64,000 bases of DNA, taken from assembly GCA_001692895.1 (NCBI GenBank), contig KV748188.1, positions 1,240,001 to 1,304,000 of the forward strand, read 5' to 3'. The position numbers and the translations under genes are program-made. The notes below the pieces were generated by a model that was given only the letters and a program-made list of their open reading frames with translations, did not search any database and was not told the origin of the DNA. The number at the start of each line of letters is the position of its first letter. Within the stretch, counting starts at the first letter, position 1. Source of the stretch: Cenococcum geophilum 1.58 (taxonomy: Eukaryota > Ascomycota > Dothideomycetes > Gloniales > Gloniaceae). Shown here one piece after another: positions 1-11,005 of the stretch.

Positions 1-2820
1 AGACCTATATTTAGGAATCTTTTGACTATAACCCGTGCTACCTTACTAGTATGGAGATTTACTATCTGCACCGCCGTTTCGGCTACCTGTTAGCCGAAAA
101 GCTATATAGAGTCCTTAAACGCTCTAGACACGACGATGTTAATAGGAAGGCAGTTAATTACCTGACCAAATACTGCTCCTTTTGCCAGAAATATGGACGT
201 TCCCTAGGCCGATTTAAGTTCACCCTTTATAAGAACCTTAACTTTAACCACTTAGTATACGTAGACATTATGTATATTAACGGCAGCCTAGTATTATATA
301 TAATTGATAAGGTAACCCGCTACTAAGCCGCCCGTTGGTTGCAAAATATATCCGTAAAGCATACTTAGGATATTTTACGGACCTGCTGGATTAACACATA
401 CGTTAGACCTCCTAAGTATATTACCTATAACGCCGGTAGGAACTTTATTAGTAAGGAATTCCAGCAGTATGCTACGGCCATAGCTATATTAATAAAAGCT
501 GTTCTAGTTAAGGCGTATTAGTCCGTTGGGCTTATTAAGCGAGCTTACCTAGCTCTATAGAGAGCTTACTAGATTATTACGGACGAATATAAGGATATCT
601 AAAAGGAACTGGCTCTATAGATGGCCGTAAAAGCCGTTAATAATACCACTGGCCCTGATAGACTAGTACCCACCCTCTTAGTCTACGGAGCCTACCTAAG
701 GATAAGTAACCTAGGCCCTCCTACCCCGTCTATTATGGAATAAGCAGCTATAATACGGAAGGCAATAGCCGAAATAGTTAAATTACGGGCTAAACAAACT
801 ATTAATAACGCCCTATACTACCGTAACGGACCTAATACGACCTTAGTATATAACCTCCCGCTTAACTCTAAAGTCCTTATATAGCGTGAAAGCGGTAGTT
901 AGAATAGACCTTATTGTCTACTAGCCGTAGAAAACAAGACGTGCTGCGTATAGCTTTCTAGTAGGCTAACTAGCTTTAAAAGCACGTCCGTAAAACTCTA
1001 CTTTTGGCCCAAAAATACCTATGACGTTAAGCTAGACGAACTAGAAGCAACCGCTAAACTAGACGAATTAGAAACGACTGCCGAATTAAATAAACTAGAG
1101 GCACCCTTACCTACCCTAGAGGTCCCCTAGAAACCCACTAAACCTATTAAACCTACCGTAAAGCGTGGCCGAGGACACCCCCGTAAGAATCCCGTAATAA
1201 AGAACTACTTAACCTCCGCAGGCATATCCATAAAGTAATCTCCGCCTGCGGATATATCAGTTCTAGTATAGGAAACCCCTTTTATAGACTTATGGCGTAA
1301 AGAGATTAACGGACTACTTAAAAAGGGTGTCTTTATAATTATAACGGAGAGAGACGTTCCGTAAGGCGTCTGTATATTTAACTTACGCTTTATTAACAAG
1401 ATTAAGCACCCTAGTACTAATAAAGCCTTTAAGAAATTAAGGCTTATTATATAAGCTTATAACGACTAGGAAAAGGACTTAATCCTTATACAATCGCCTA
1501 TAATTTAATAGGTTAGTTAACGGATTATACTCGTACTTATGCCTAGACTATAGCAAATTAAATCCGTAGCCCTTTACTTATGGGACATCTTATAAGCCTA
1601 TATGCAGTCTAATACCTACCTAAGTAGGGATATCTTTATACGACTACCCTATAAGCTTAACCTATAACTAGGAATAATTTTATGGGTTATAAAACCTCTT
1701 TACGGAGTACTAGAAGCCGGAAACCATTGGTTTAAGATATACTACTAGCACCACATTAGTAAACTTAAAATGGAACAGTTGACCTACAACCCCTGCCTCC
1801 TATATAGCCCATTAAACGGCCTTAGTATTATTAGACTTTAAATAGATAATACCCTCTTTTTAGCAGACCGGATATTTATAGACGCTAAAGAGACTAAACT
1901 GCAAGAAGCTAAGTTCCTAGTAAAGCTATAAGAGCAGTTAACTAAGTAGACTCTAATTAAGTTTAACGAAGGCCTAATTATATAAAAGGGTAACTTAATC
2001 TAGCTAACCTAGGAACGCTAAGCTTAAAACCTAAAGCTTATTACAGTAAAGCCTACGGACCTTACTAGTTCCCGTAAAGAGACCCATAAGACCATAAATA
2101 TAAAGGACTAATACGCTGTATAGCGTGCAAGAGGCGCCTATATTACTATAGTTTGCCAACCTAAATCTGCCTATAACTTGTCCTTTACGGCCTAGGTAGT
2201 AGATCTATAAAAAAAAAAATATTAAGTAGCTTAATAAGCGTATTTAGTAGTAAATTAATAATGCAGTAAGAGGACTTACTTTTGTACCACTAGACCTAAG
2301 TTCCCTTAGCTTACTAGCATTTATGGACGCCTTTTTTGCTAATAATAAAGACCTATTATTATAAATTGGCTTTATAATTATACTTACGGACCGTAATTAG
2401 GATGTAAATATACTATATTAGTCTTTAATTAAGTGCAAACAAGTAATCCGTAGTGTACTAGCTTCTAAACTATATACACTAGCTTATGGATTTAATATAG
2501 CAGCCGCAATTAAATTAATGGTCTAGAAGATTCTATAACTGGAGTAGTTACCCCTGGTTTTATACACTAATTTAAAGTCCCTTTATAACTACCTAGTTAA
2601 ACTAGGTATAACACAAGAGAAGAGGCTCATGGTTGACCTAATGTGCTTACGTTAGGCCTACGAACGACGTAAGATTACGGAGGTTAAATAGATCAGCAGC
2701 GGAGACAACCTAGCGGACGCTATAACTAAGGCAAAGCCGTGTTAAGCCCTTAAAACCCTAATTAACACAAATAAGCTCAACCTAAAAGTTATAAAATAGG
2801 TAGAACGGGACTAACGGAGT
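1..2820 (+). mobile_element. Ty1/copia retrotransposon, 5'-truncated by window edge, RIP-inactivated pol
   Basis: Reading the plus strand gives copia pol in order. The integrase zinc-binding segment is at 51-326 (HRRFGY then CSFCQKYG, so one His is already Tyr). The integrase core follows to about 700, then reverse transcriptase at about 1250-2000. RNase H at about 2290-2790 contains recognisable LYTNLKSLYNYLVKLG and SGDNLADAITKAKP. The frame is broken by many TAG/TAA codons where Gln or Trp is expected, as RIP would produce. A small acidic repeat of the type LDELEAT occurs three times at about 1027-1100, followed by a basic GRGHPRK stretch between integrase and RT. Gag, protease and the 5' LTR lie outside the window, and no 3' LTR was identified. 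The element is non-functional. Confidence 0.85.
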
Positions 2821-2995
2821 ACCTATGGTACGCCTACGGCCCATTAAAAGGCCGTATGGCTTATTATACGGCCTATTCCACGGACCATAAGCTATTAGGT
2901 AGAAAAACGGTAGAAAGCTATAATGGAACTTAGTGGACTCACGTGACCTACTAAATTCTGCCATATTCTACCACAGTAGTCGAATCGACCAATTA

Positions 2996-3024
2996 CGATT
3001 TTCCATGCCGGGCATGGAAAATCG
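2996..3024. repeat. Perfect inverted repeat (hairpin), 14 bp arms
   Basis: Arms 2996-3009 and 3011-3024 are exact reverse complements around one central base. The hairpin sits just downstream of the copia-1 pol relic, in a region of other short repeats. Function unknown; it may belong to the element's 3' non-coding end. Confidence 0.75.
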
Positions 3025-3070
3025 CCATTGGCTCGCTTAGCACTAGCGCCTTGGCGGCCCTTAAAACCTA

Positions 3071-3210
3071 ACTTACGGCTTGTTTACTGCCCGTCGAAAG
3101 GCCGTACGGTTTATTTTACGGACCGTAAGTAGGACTTACGGCTCGTCTACTGCCCGTTAAAAGGCTATACGGTTTATTTTACGGACCGTAAGCAGGACTT
3201 ACGGCCAGCT
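3071..3210. repeat. 63 bp tandem repeat, about 2.2 copies
   Basis: Units begin at 3071, 3134 and 3197 (spacing exactly 63 bp), each starting ACTTACGGC and containing a GGCCGTACGG/TTTACGGACCGTAAG-like imperfect palindrome. A more diverged copy of the same motif is visible at about 2828-2890. Differences between copies are mostly transitions. This may be the 3' untranslated end of copia-1. Confidence 0.75.
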
Positions 3211-3239
3211 TAAGGTACCGTTTGGAAGGCAGCCTAGAC

Positions 3240-3420
3240 TATTGAATTGAGGTTATGTAGCTAAAAACTCTGTATATTGCTTATTTTCTATATAGGTGGT
3301 TGAAGAGATTTTAAGGAACTTCGACCGCCGGTCAAAGTTGTCTAATTGGTTAGATTCCTGCCAAGAGCTTTCTCCCACAAGTCTTATCACGTGATATTGT
3401 TGCGGGCTTGTTTTCTAACA
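3240..3420 (-). repeat. 3' LTR of copia-2
   Basis: This 181 bp copy matches 8634-8814 apart from a few transitions. On the minus strand it starts TGTTAG. TSD copy TAGAC lies at 3235-3239. Confidence 0.92.
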
Positions 3421-3435
3421 CCCTCCCTTAAGCTT
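3421..3435 (-). other. Polypurine tract of copia-2
   Basis: On the minus strand AAGCTTAAGGGAGGG runs directly into the 3' LTR (TGTTAG...). This is the expected position and composition for the plus-strand primer of an LTR retrotransposon. Confidence 0.75.
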
Positions 3436-3599
3436 AGTTAATAATACCGCTATATACACTATATATAGGGGTATAAGATTGCTTAATAAGGGTTGCTGAA
3501 GTTCCTTTAAGGTAGAAAAGGTGTCTAATAAGGAGTTACGCCCTCCCTAGCGTCTAGAGACAGCGCCTACTCTGTAAAACGTCTCTTAAAATTTTAGTA

Positions 3600-6500
3600 G
3601 CACCTCCCTATAGGTGTTCTATATTGCCCATAGAGCTCTAGAGGCCCTATAGCCTTACTCTATATCTTTCCTAAAGTATATTCATCCTTCCTACCAGTAT
3701 AAGCCCTCCCTGATGTCGTAGCCGTTGGATTTAGGTGGTAGGTTCGGGTGGTAGGTTTGGGTAGTAGGTTAAGTTCTGTCGCTTGTCTTGAGGCCTTAAG
3801 GCATTATTTAGCGTACTTTTCAAGGATCTACCGGTCGTATACTGATTTCCTATTAAGGTCTAGTGTAGTTAATTAAGTTTCTGCACTATCTAAAGGTGTT
3901 TAAGGAAGGCGTAGAATTAAGGACCCGCGAGAGGCTTAGTAAGGCCGTCGGCCGCTATATTAATTAAAGCAATATATATAAGGTTAATCCTGCCACTGTT
4001 TATCTTATCTCTTATATAGTAAAACTGGATATCAATATGCTTTGTTTAATTGTATTAAACTAGATTTTTAGCCAACGCTTTTGCAGCTTGGTTATTAGTT
4101 TTAATTAGGATCCTAGTAAACTGTTTACTCTGGTCTAGTACGCCTAGTTTAGTAAGTAAAAGTTAAAGCTATATAGCCTCTTTTACTACAGCCGTTAGAG
4201 CTATGTACTCTAATTAGTATATTAATAGCGAAATGGTGGCTTATAGCTTTAATTTCTATGAAATTAGTCCTCCGTTTAATATAAATATAAAGCCTAATAT
4301 AGAGTATCTTGTGGTTTTGTCTTGTCCCTAGTCAGCATTACTAAAGCTAATTGGTGTAAGGTCTAGGTTCTTATTACCTCTATAGGTAATTCCTCTATTA
4401 AGTAAGCTGGCCAGGTATTAAAGGATAAGCCTTATAGCCGTTATATAGGTGGAGGTAGGATTATAAGTAAAACGGCTTACTGTTAATACCGTAAAGGTAA
4501 TATCTGGCCTTATTTCTATTATAGGAAATATAACTAAACCAACTATACTCTAGTATCTTCTGATATTATCCTCACTAGTAGTTTCTTAATTGGCTATGAG
4601 CTTAATTAAGTGCTTTATAGGTATTAGTAAGGTGTTAGCTTTTTACAATCTAAAGCGTTTAAGAGCTTTAATAAGGTAGGCTTGCTATAAGAGTATGATC
4701 TTCTTCTTTATTTAATCTCTTATAACTATTATACCTAAGTAAAAGCTTATTAGCCCAAGATCTATTATTTAGAAGGCTGCTTTAAGCTCTGCTTTTACCC
4801 AATTAACTACCACTATATCCCTATAGATAATTTTAGTATCGTTAATGTAGGTAGAAATAATTAAACCTTTTTATCCTTTACTGGTGGTAAATATACTGTG
4901 ATCCGCGTGTAGATAACAAAGTCTAAGCTTTTCTAATAGAGACTTTAAGAGCGTCTTGTACTAGATTTAAGGTAACTGTTTTAGTCCATAGAGGGCCTTC
5001 TTAAGGCGGTAGACTTTACTAGCTTCTTTGTAGCCTTTTAGTATAATAATATAGAGTTCTTAGTCGATTAGTCTATAGAGAAAGGCGGTTTTAATATTTA
5101 TCTGTTTAATTTTAAGATTGTGGTAGGCAGCGATCGCGAATAGAGCTCTAAAAGCTATAGGTTTTACTACCGCGGTAAAGGTTTAGTTATAGTTGACACC
5201 ATACTACTATAGATTTCCCTTAATAACCTATCTTGCCTTATAGCGGAGGACCTCGCTATTATATCCCCTTTTAACTTTAAATACCTATTTACCAGCAAGA
5301 GGCTTATAAGGAGGCTTAAGGGAGGTAGAGTTAATAAGTTTTTATATCTGGTTCTTAACTAGAGATCCTATTTCCTCTATTATTACTTTTATCTATTTTT
5401 CGTTATTTAGGCTGTTAATTGCTTAGTCGTAAGTATAAGGCTTATTTTTGTTAATTAAGGTAGTAAATATATATGTTTTGAGATCGGGTGAGCTAGTATA
5501 TTAAATATAGCCCGCTAGTAGAGCTATAGGATTGACCGCGTCGCGGTCGTTTAAGTAAGGATCTTAAGGTATAGATTGTGAGGGAAAGGTAAATAGAAGG
5601 GCTATTAGTTTGTTACCTACTTCGTTATCCCAGTTACTTAGTAGCTTATTAATATTGTCGGCCTATTAGTTAAGGCCTTAGTCTATACCTATAAGGCTTA
5701 TAAGGAAGGCGGTGGGGTTACTTAGTAGGTTAATTCTTGACGTCTAGCGGCCTAATTAAGTAGTAGTAGTGAGGTTTTTGGGCAGAGACTTAAGCCCGTG
5801 GGGTAAGCTATCGCGGCCTTCCTTTTGATTAATTCTTTGTTGTCTTTTTCTTAATAGAGGCTTTGGCTGAGGAGTAGTAGTGTCTTTGTCTTCCCTCCCT
5901 TGCTTATTAGATAAGTTGACGAGTTCTTCTATAAATGTAGTAGTAGTCTTTAAATTAATATTACCTTTGTAGATCTTAACGTCCTTAAGGCGCTTGATCT
6001 TCTGTTTATCTGGTAGCTAAATGCGATAGATTGTCTTACCATTATAGCTAATTAAAACGCCCTTTTTTGCTTATAGAGCGAACCTAGCTGATTTTAGGCG
6101 ATCTTCTTTGGCTATAAGGGAGTAGACAGTAGATCCTAGAGCCTATAGGTAGTGTATTAAGGGACATTTACCCTTAAGTTTTTTATAAGGTGATATACTA
6201 CTAAGAGCTCTTGTAGGGCGTTTGTTTTTAATGTATATAGCTATAAGGAGTATATTAGGCCACAGAAAGTCTAGTATATTGCCGGCGAGAATTATTAAGC
6301 AAGTAATTTCGGTAGAGGTTCGCTATAAGCGCTCCGCTACTCCGTTCTCTTCTTAAGCGTATAAGGCGGTAGGTTCGAATTCTATACCTAGATTGTCTAT
6401 TCAGGTTGTTACTTTCTTACTATGAAGCTCTGCTCTGTAGTTGGTACGAATTTTAGTAATTTTGAGGTTAAATTTAGTGTGGATTTAGTTATAGTACCTT

Positions 6501-8600
6501 TATAGAGTACTGAGCTACTTATCCTTTATATAGATAGTATAAACCGTAGTAAACCTCGTATAGTTGTTGGTAAAAGACATGTAGTATCTTTTGCCTTTAA
6601 AGCTAATGGGGGTAATATGTCCTACTAGATCTGTATGGATGAATTAAAACGGCCGTGTAGCTCGTTCCTGAGGTGTTCTGTTATACTTTTTTTGGCTTTA
6701 GATTAAGCGTAGGGCTTATAGTGTTTATTGCTAATGTTATTGAACTTAATACCGAGTTTATTTAGGTAGCGTTTGAGGTTATTATAGTTAAGGTAGCTAA
6801 ATCGGTGATGCTAAATAGATAGGCTTTTGTCATCTTTAATTATATAGAGGACCGATTCTAACGGATAATTATACTATTAAATTAGGTAGAGTTATTGAAC
6901 TTTAGGCGCGTATCCTATTACCTCGCTGTTATATTTAAGTTTGTAAGTCTTATTATTAAAGAAGACGCCTATTTTCTTAAGTCGGCCTCTAAATAGAAGG
7001 TTTACTGGTAAATGTGGTATATAAAAAATATTGTGTATAGTAAGCGTACTTCTATGGCTTCCATTAGGTAGTGCGGTTTATATAGAGATGGACTCTTTGC
7101 CTACTAAATAAGCCCTATAGGGACCAACAGTCCCTAACGAGGTGTTATTATTAATATAGTTAAAAAGAAGTTCGCGATCTTTATAGTAGTAGACAGTAGC
7201 GGCGGTATTAAGGATAAAGTTATACCTACTTAGTTAAGCTTGTACTACCGCTGCTATAAGCTCTTATTATGGATTTGCGTTAAGCTTAGCTTAACTAGAA
7301 TGTTTATTGAGCTAGATAGATATTTAAGTTCTAGGCCTCTTTCTTACGCGGATCTTATTGCTAATCTCCTTTAGAGCGTTGTCTGGCTTCCTTTCCTAAC
7401 AGTTTTCTTTATAGTGCGTAGTTCTGTTAAATCTTATATAGTTAGGGTGCTTATATATCCTAACTGGTGCTATTTTTCTCTTTATAGACCCTCTATTATT
7501 TAATTGTGTTACTAGTGTAAAGACTTTTTAATTAAGTTTACTATTAAAAATAATAAGTTCCTTACCTAAAGCTTACAGGTTAGTGTTTTCCCATATCTAA
7601 TTTATTCGTTTTATTATTTTAAACTAAGCGTATTTAATAGAGTTAACTCTATATAAAAGGGCCGCTTAGGTAAGGAGTTCGTAGTTAATAGGTTAGTTTA
7701 TTTTAATAAGACGATTAAGGTTTAATATAATATAGGAGATAAACTCCTTTATATTCTTAAAGTCTTATATATGTTTAGTAAAGAGGGTAGCCATAATATT
7801 AGTAATAGCTGCTGGATTAAGATCCTTAAAATGTTCTTTTAAGGCCTTTTATTTTTTAAGCGCCTGTTTAGCGTTTAATATAAACGGCTTATAAATATTA
7901 CTAACGCTCTAGTTAATAAAACCGGCTATATAGGCTAGCTATTCCTTATGTTTCTCCCGTTCCTTTACTAGCTTAGCTGGTTTAATTTTTAGCTATTTAC
8001 TAGTAAAGCCTAAGTCCGCCTATTTCTCCTTAATTAACTCTAGTATAGGAAGAGGCTGTAGTGGATTATTAAGGACCTACTTAATGTTCTTGGATTAGAG
8101 GTGGTTTTGTACATTAATACTAAATATTAGCTAGTTTTTTTGTTTAACGAGCTTTTGAACAGAGGCTTAGGCGGTACATTTGTCGCTTATATTAGTGGGG
8201 CTTTAATTATAGGTAGTTTATAGTAGGCAGTTTATAGGCTTAATATATTCCTTAGCCAGTGTAGGCAGTTCCAATAAGCTTTTTTTAATCCCCTACTGAT
8301 GCGGATATTATAAAGCTTTGTTCTTAAAACTCTATTATTTTATAATAATAATAGTAAGGTTATTTACCGAATAAGAGGTCCTTTTAAGCCTCTGGTGCCG
8401 CTATTTGGTTACGGACTGTATTAGGCTTATCCTTAGTAGGATCCTCTTATGTATTTGGCGTAGAGTCCGTTAGCAGCTATATAGCTGCTTATTATAGGTT
8501 TTTGGTGTTATAAGTTAGTAAACGTTTACCGACTTCTGTTAATGCCTATATAGTAATATTGCGACAGTAATTATTGTAACAATAATAAAGTAATTAAATT
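3600..8600 (-). pseudogene. Copia-2 gag-pol relic (integrase, reverse transcriptase, RNase H)
   Basis: On the minus strand the integrase is recognisable around 6900-6000 (NGVAERL, the GKP/RALSSISPYK segment). RT is around 5450-4650 (KVKRGY, a KARWVIKGY-like stretch, INIKTAFLY, LKKALYGLKQ, ISTYINDTKI where the catalytic YVDD-type motif is degraded to YIND). The gag zinc knuckle region around 7420-7480 has lost its cysteines. Stops are almost all TAA/TAG at Gln or Trp positions. No intact protein can be made. Domain order integrase before RT shows the copia superfamily. Confidence 0.85.
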
Positions 8601-8615
8601 TAGCTTATTAGGTGT

Positions 8616-8633
8616 AAACCCAGGCTTATAACC
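8616..8633 (-). other. Primer-binding site of copia-2, half-tRNA type
   Basis: Immediately inside the 5' LTR the minus strand reads GGTTATAAGCCTGGGTTT. Apart from likely RIP changes this resembles GGTTATGAGCCC, the complement of the initiator tRNA-Met anticodon arm. Priming by an internally cut initiator tRNA is known for Drosophila copia and relatives. The tRNA identity is inferred; the position next to the LTR is seen. Confidence 0.6.
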
Positions 8634-8814
8634 TATTAAATTGAGGTTATGTAGCTAAAAACTTTGTGTATTGCTTATTTTCTATATAGGTGGTTGAAGA
8701 GATTTTAAGGAACTTTGACCGCCGGTTGAAGTTGTTTGATTGGTTAGATTCCTGCCAAGAGCTTTCTCCCACAAGTCTCATCACGTGATATTGTTGCGGG
8801 CTTGTTTTCCAACA
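8634..8814 (-). repeat. 5' LTR of copia-2
   Basis: This 181 bp direct repeat matches 3240-3420. TSD copy TAGAC lies at 8815-8819. It contains TCACGTGA, a palindromic E-box-like site shared by both LTRs. Confidence 0.92.
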
Positions 8815-8947
8815 TAGACGGCACCTCGGGGGAGATTTCCTATGTATTTTCCTTTGTGTTCTATGGTTTTATTAAAGCAATTACGGAGGCTGTATACAGG
8901 TGGTTTCATTTTTCAAGTACTGCCAGTGTATAATTACGGCACCTGTT

Positions 8948-8977
8948 GTACCGAACGCGTGCTTACGCGTTCGGTAC
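8948..8977. repeat. Hairpin with 13 bp perfect arms inside an ACGCGT-rich repeat cluster
   Basis: Arms GTACCGAACGCGT and ACGCGTTCGGTAC flank a GCTT loop. Further degenerate copies of TTACGCGTTCGGTGCAC follow to about 9035. The open frame spanning 8842-9186 is largely made of these repeats and is not recognisable as a protein, so I treat the whole 8820-9200 stretch as non-coding repeat DNA. Confidence 0.7.
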
Positions 8978-9422
8978 ACCAGGTACGCGTTTACGCGTTC
9001 AGTGCACTAACCACTCGCTTACGCGTCTGGTGCACTTATGAAGCACTAACTAATCAGGGGGGAGGTGCATCAGTATATAGACCACGTAGTCTGCTTTATA
9101 CAATCGACAGTCACCATCCAAACAAGTATACGATACTATATGTATTTCGTGCCCGTGGATACGACTCACTCATGCTATTAAGTTAGTACGAACAGGTATA
9201 TTAAGATATTAAGAACTAGAGGACTTTATAAGTTACTTAACTTTCTAGTAGTATTAAGGATTTAAAGGAGGATAAGTAGTAGATTTTTTAGACTAGTATA
9301 GCTCTGCTTAAGATTTTAGGGTAAAATATAAATTTTAGGGTAAAATAGAGATTTTACTAGTAATTTATATAAGAGTTCTGTAATATACTAAACCAATTAA
9401 GGCAACGTCTAACTTCTACTAA

Positions 9423-10480
9423 AAAAATACCACGCTAAGGATTATAAGGCTTAATTTAGATCTAACGACTTACTAACTCTTTTATTAATCCTTCCTTATA
9501 TATATCCGCTATAGCTAAAGTAAGCTCTAGCGTTATTACTCCTTTTACCTATAGTATCTATATATTATTATAGGAAGTCTTTAAACTTATTACCCTAGAG
9601 CTCTAGCTTACTCCTCTATAACCTAAAATGTTATTAAATATACTCCTTTAGCTTACTAAAGAACCCCTTAATTAGATTTAGATTAGGCGAATATACAGAT
9701 AGAGAGATAAGTACTATACTATACTTAGCAAAAAGAGACCTAATCCGTCCTAAGTAGTGGAAGCTTATATTATCTATAATAACTACTAATCTTAAAGCTG
9801 GATAAGGATTATAATAAGGTAGGAGCTAGTGTTTAATTTAGTAATTATATCCTTCCGTGTTTATTAAGCCGCTATATACTAATAATACTAGTATACCGTT
9901 AATAGTATACGTAGGTAGAATATTAACTTACTGCTTACCGCGATTATATAGAGTATATAGAATTGGCGTTGTGCCTACTGGCGCCTAAGCTGACTTTTAT
10001 ATACCCGTCTTTAAGTTAGCGCTAGATTCGTCTATAAAGACAAGTTGCTTAATAGTAAACTATAAGATATTAGCCCAGTATTAATTATGGTCCTCCTAAC
10101 TACGCTTTAAAGTAACGCGATAAGCCTTATATATAAGTAAATTATTTCCTTATCTATATATTTAGGATATAGCTTACCAGCTTCTTACTCCAGCTAGTAA
10201 CTTTTAGCTCTATAGTAATTATCTATAGGCTTACTATAATTTTAAAACTGTTGTATATATACTAAGCCATCTTATCTAGATATAGATTTGGTGCCTCTTT
10301 AAGTTAGTAGAGTAATATAACAATTATCTAAGAGCTTAACGTCCTCTTTGGGCCGAAGTGTACACGGCCGAGCCTTATTCTTCCGTACCTTTTTAGTTTC
10401 CGCCGAATTTATTAAATAGCTCTGCGAGAGTACTTGGCCTAAACGCTATACTGTTAATTAGTGGCGCCGGCGTTAATAAG
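9423..10480 (-). pseudogene. Tc1/mariner-type DDE transposase relic
   Basis: Minus-strand translation gives the DDE_3-type catalytic region of fungal Tc1/mariner transposases. VFIDESSAN carries the first Asp at about 10040. A degraded GTTPILYT follows, then LVVIIDNISFHY with the second Asp at about 9775, and YSPNLNLIKGFFSKLKEYI at about 9650, where the third acidic residue reads Lys. An N-terminal region rich in Arg/Lys, consistent with the helix-turn-helix part, lies at about 10260-10470. Numerous TAA/TAG stops make it inactive. I could not identify terminal inverted repeats, so element ends are unknown. Confidence 0.8.
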
Positions 10481-11005
10481 GATTTCTAGGAAGACGTGTT
10501 GCCATTTGTGCATATTAGGCGCCATATTTAACGGAGGCGACGACAAGAGCTATACCACGGTCTAGAGCAAATATCACGATATTGGTAAGGAAGAGAAGCT
10601 ACGAATAGCTTCAAAGTGCAAGGAGGCCCTCCTCCTAGCGGCCACTACATCCAATTCTGCTAGCTCTACATACTAATTTAGGCGAGTCTTAAGCGAAATT
10701 AGATGCCATCGCTGCTGCGCGCACGGGCCCGGTCCCTGTAGTCCTCACAACTCCTTCACCATCATCACCCACAAATATAAGCCTGATACCATAGTATGCC
10801 TGATACCATAGTAAGGGGAATCAGCCACACTCCGCTCTGCGCGACCTTTCCAAGCTCTCGCAGCCTGCGTTAGTTTTCGCAAAATCTTGTGCGTCGCGCA
10901 GCGCAACTAGTGTCGTGGCCTCTTACAGCTTTGTTATTTCATTGTATTAGAGGAGTTTGTTTATTAAATTGCCTGGGACAGTTCGGTAGATTCGACGGCG
11001 GTGTG
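10481..11005. other. Boundary of transposon block and gene island; no gene seen
   Basis: Base composition changes here from TpA-rich RIP DNA to normal genic DNA. A 17 bp-spaced duplication of GCCTGATACCATAGTA sits at 10781-10813. The stretch presumably holds the promoter of the gene starting at 11006. I see no other feature. Confidence 0.5.

Larger units (their letters stand above)
3240..8814 (-). mobile_element. Structurally complete Ty1/copia element, minus strand, RIP-inactivated
   Basis: Two 181 bp direct LTRs (3240-3420 and 8634-8814) bound the element. It is flanked by a perfect 5 bp target duplication TAGAC (3235-3239 and 8815-8819). On the minus strand the LTR begins TGTTAGAAAACAAGC and ends in CAATA. 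The internal region reads on the minus strand as gag, integrase, RT and RNase H. A primer-binding site and a polypurine tract abut the LTRs as expected. The two LTRs differ at about nine positions, all transitions, so both were mutated by RIP after insertion. Coding is destroyed. Confidence 0.92.

Noticed and set aside
6360..6400. GGTTCGAATTC resembling a tRNA T-arm
   Set aside because: It lies inside the copia-2 integrase relic and no tRNA cloverleaf could be built around it. No tRNA or rRNA gene was found in the window.
8842..9186. 114-codon open frame
   Set aside because: Largely made of the ACGCGT repeats and hairpin; no family resemblance.
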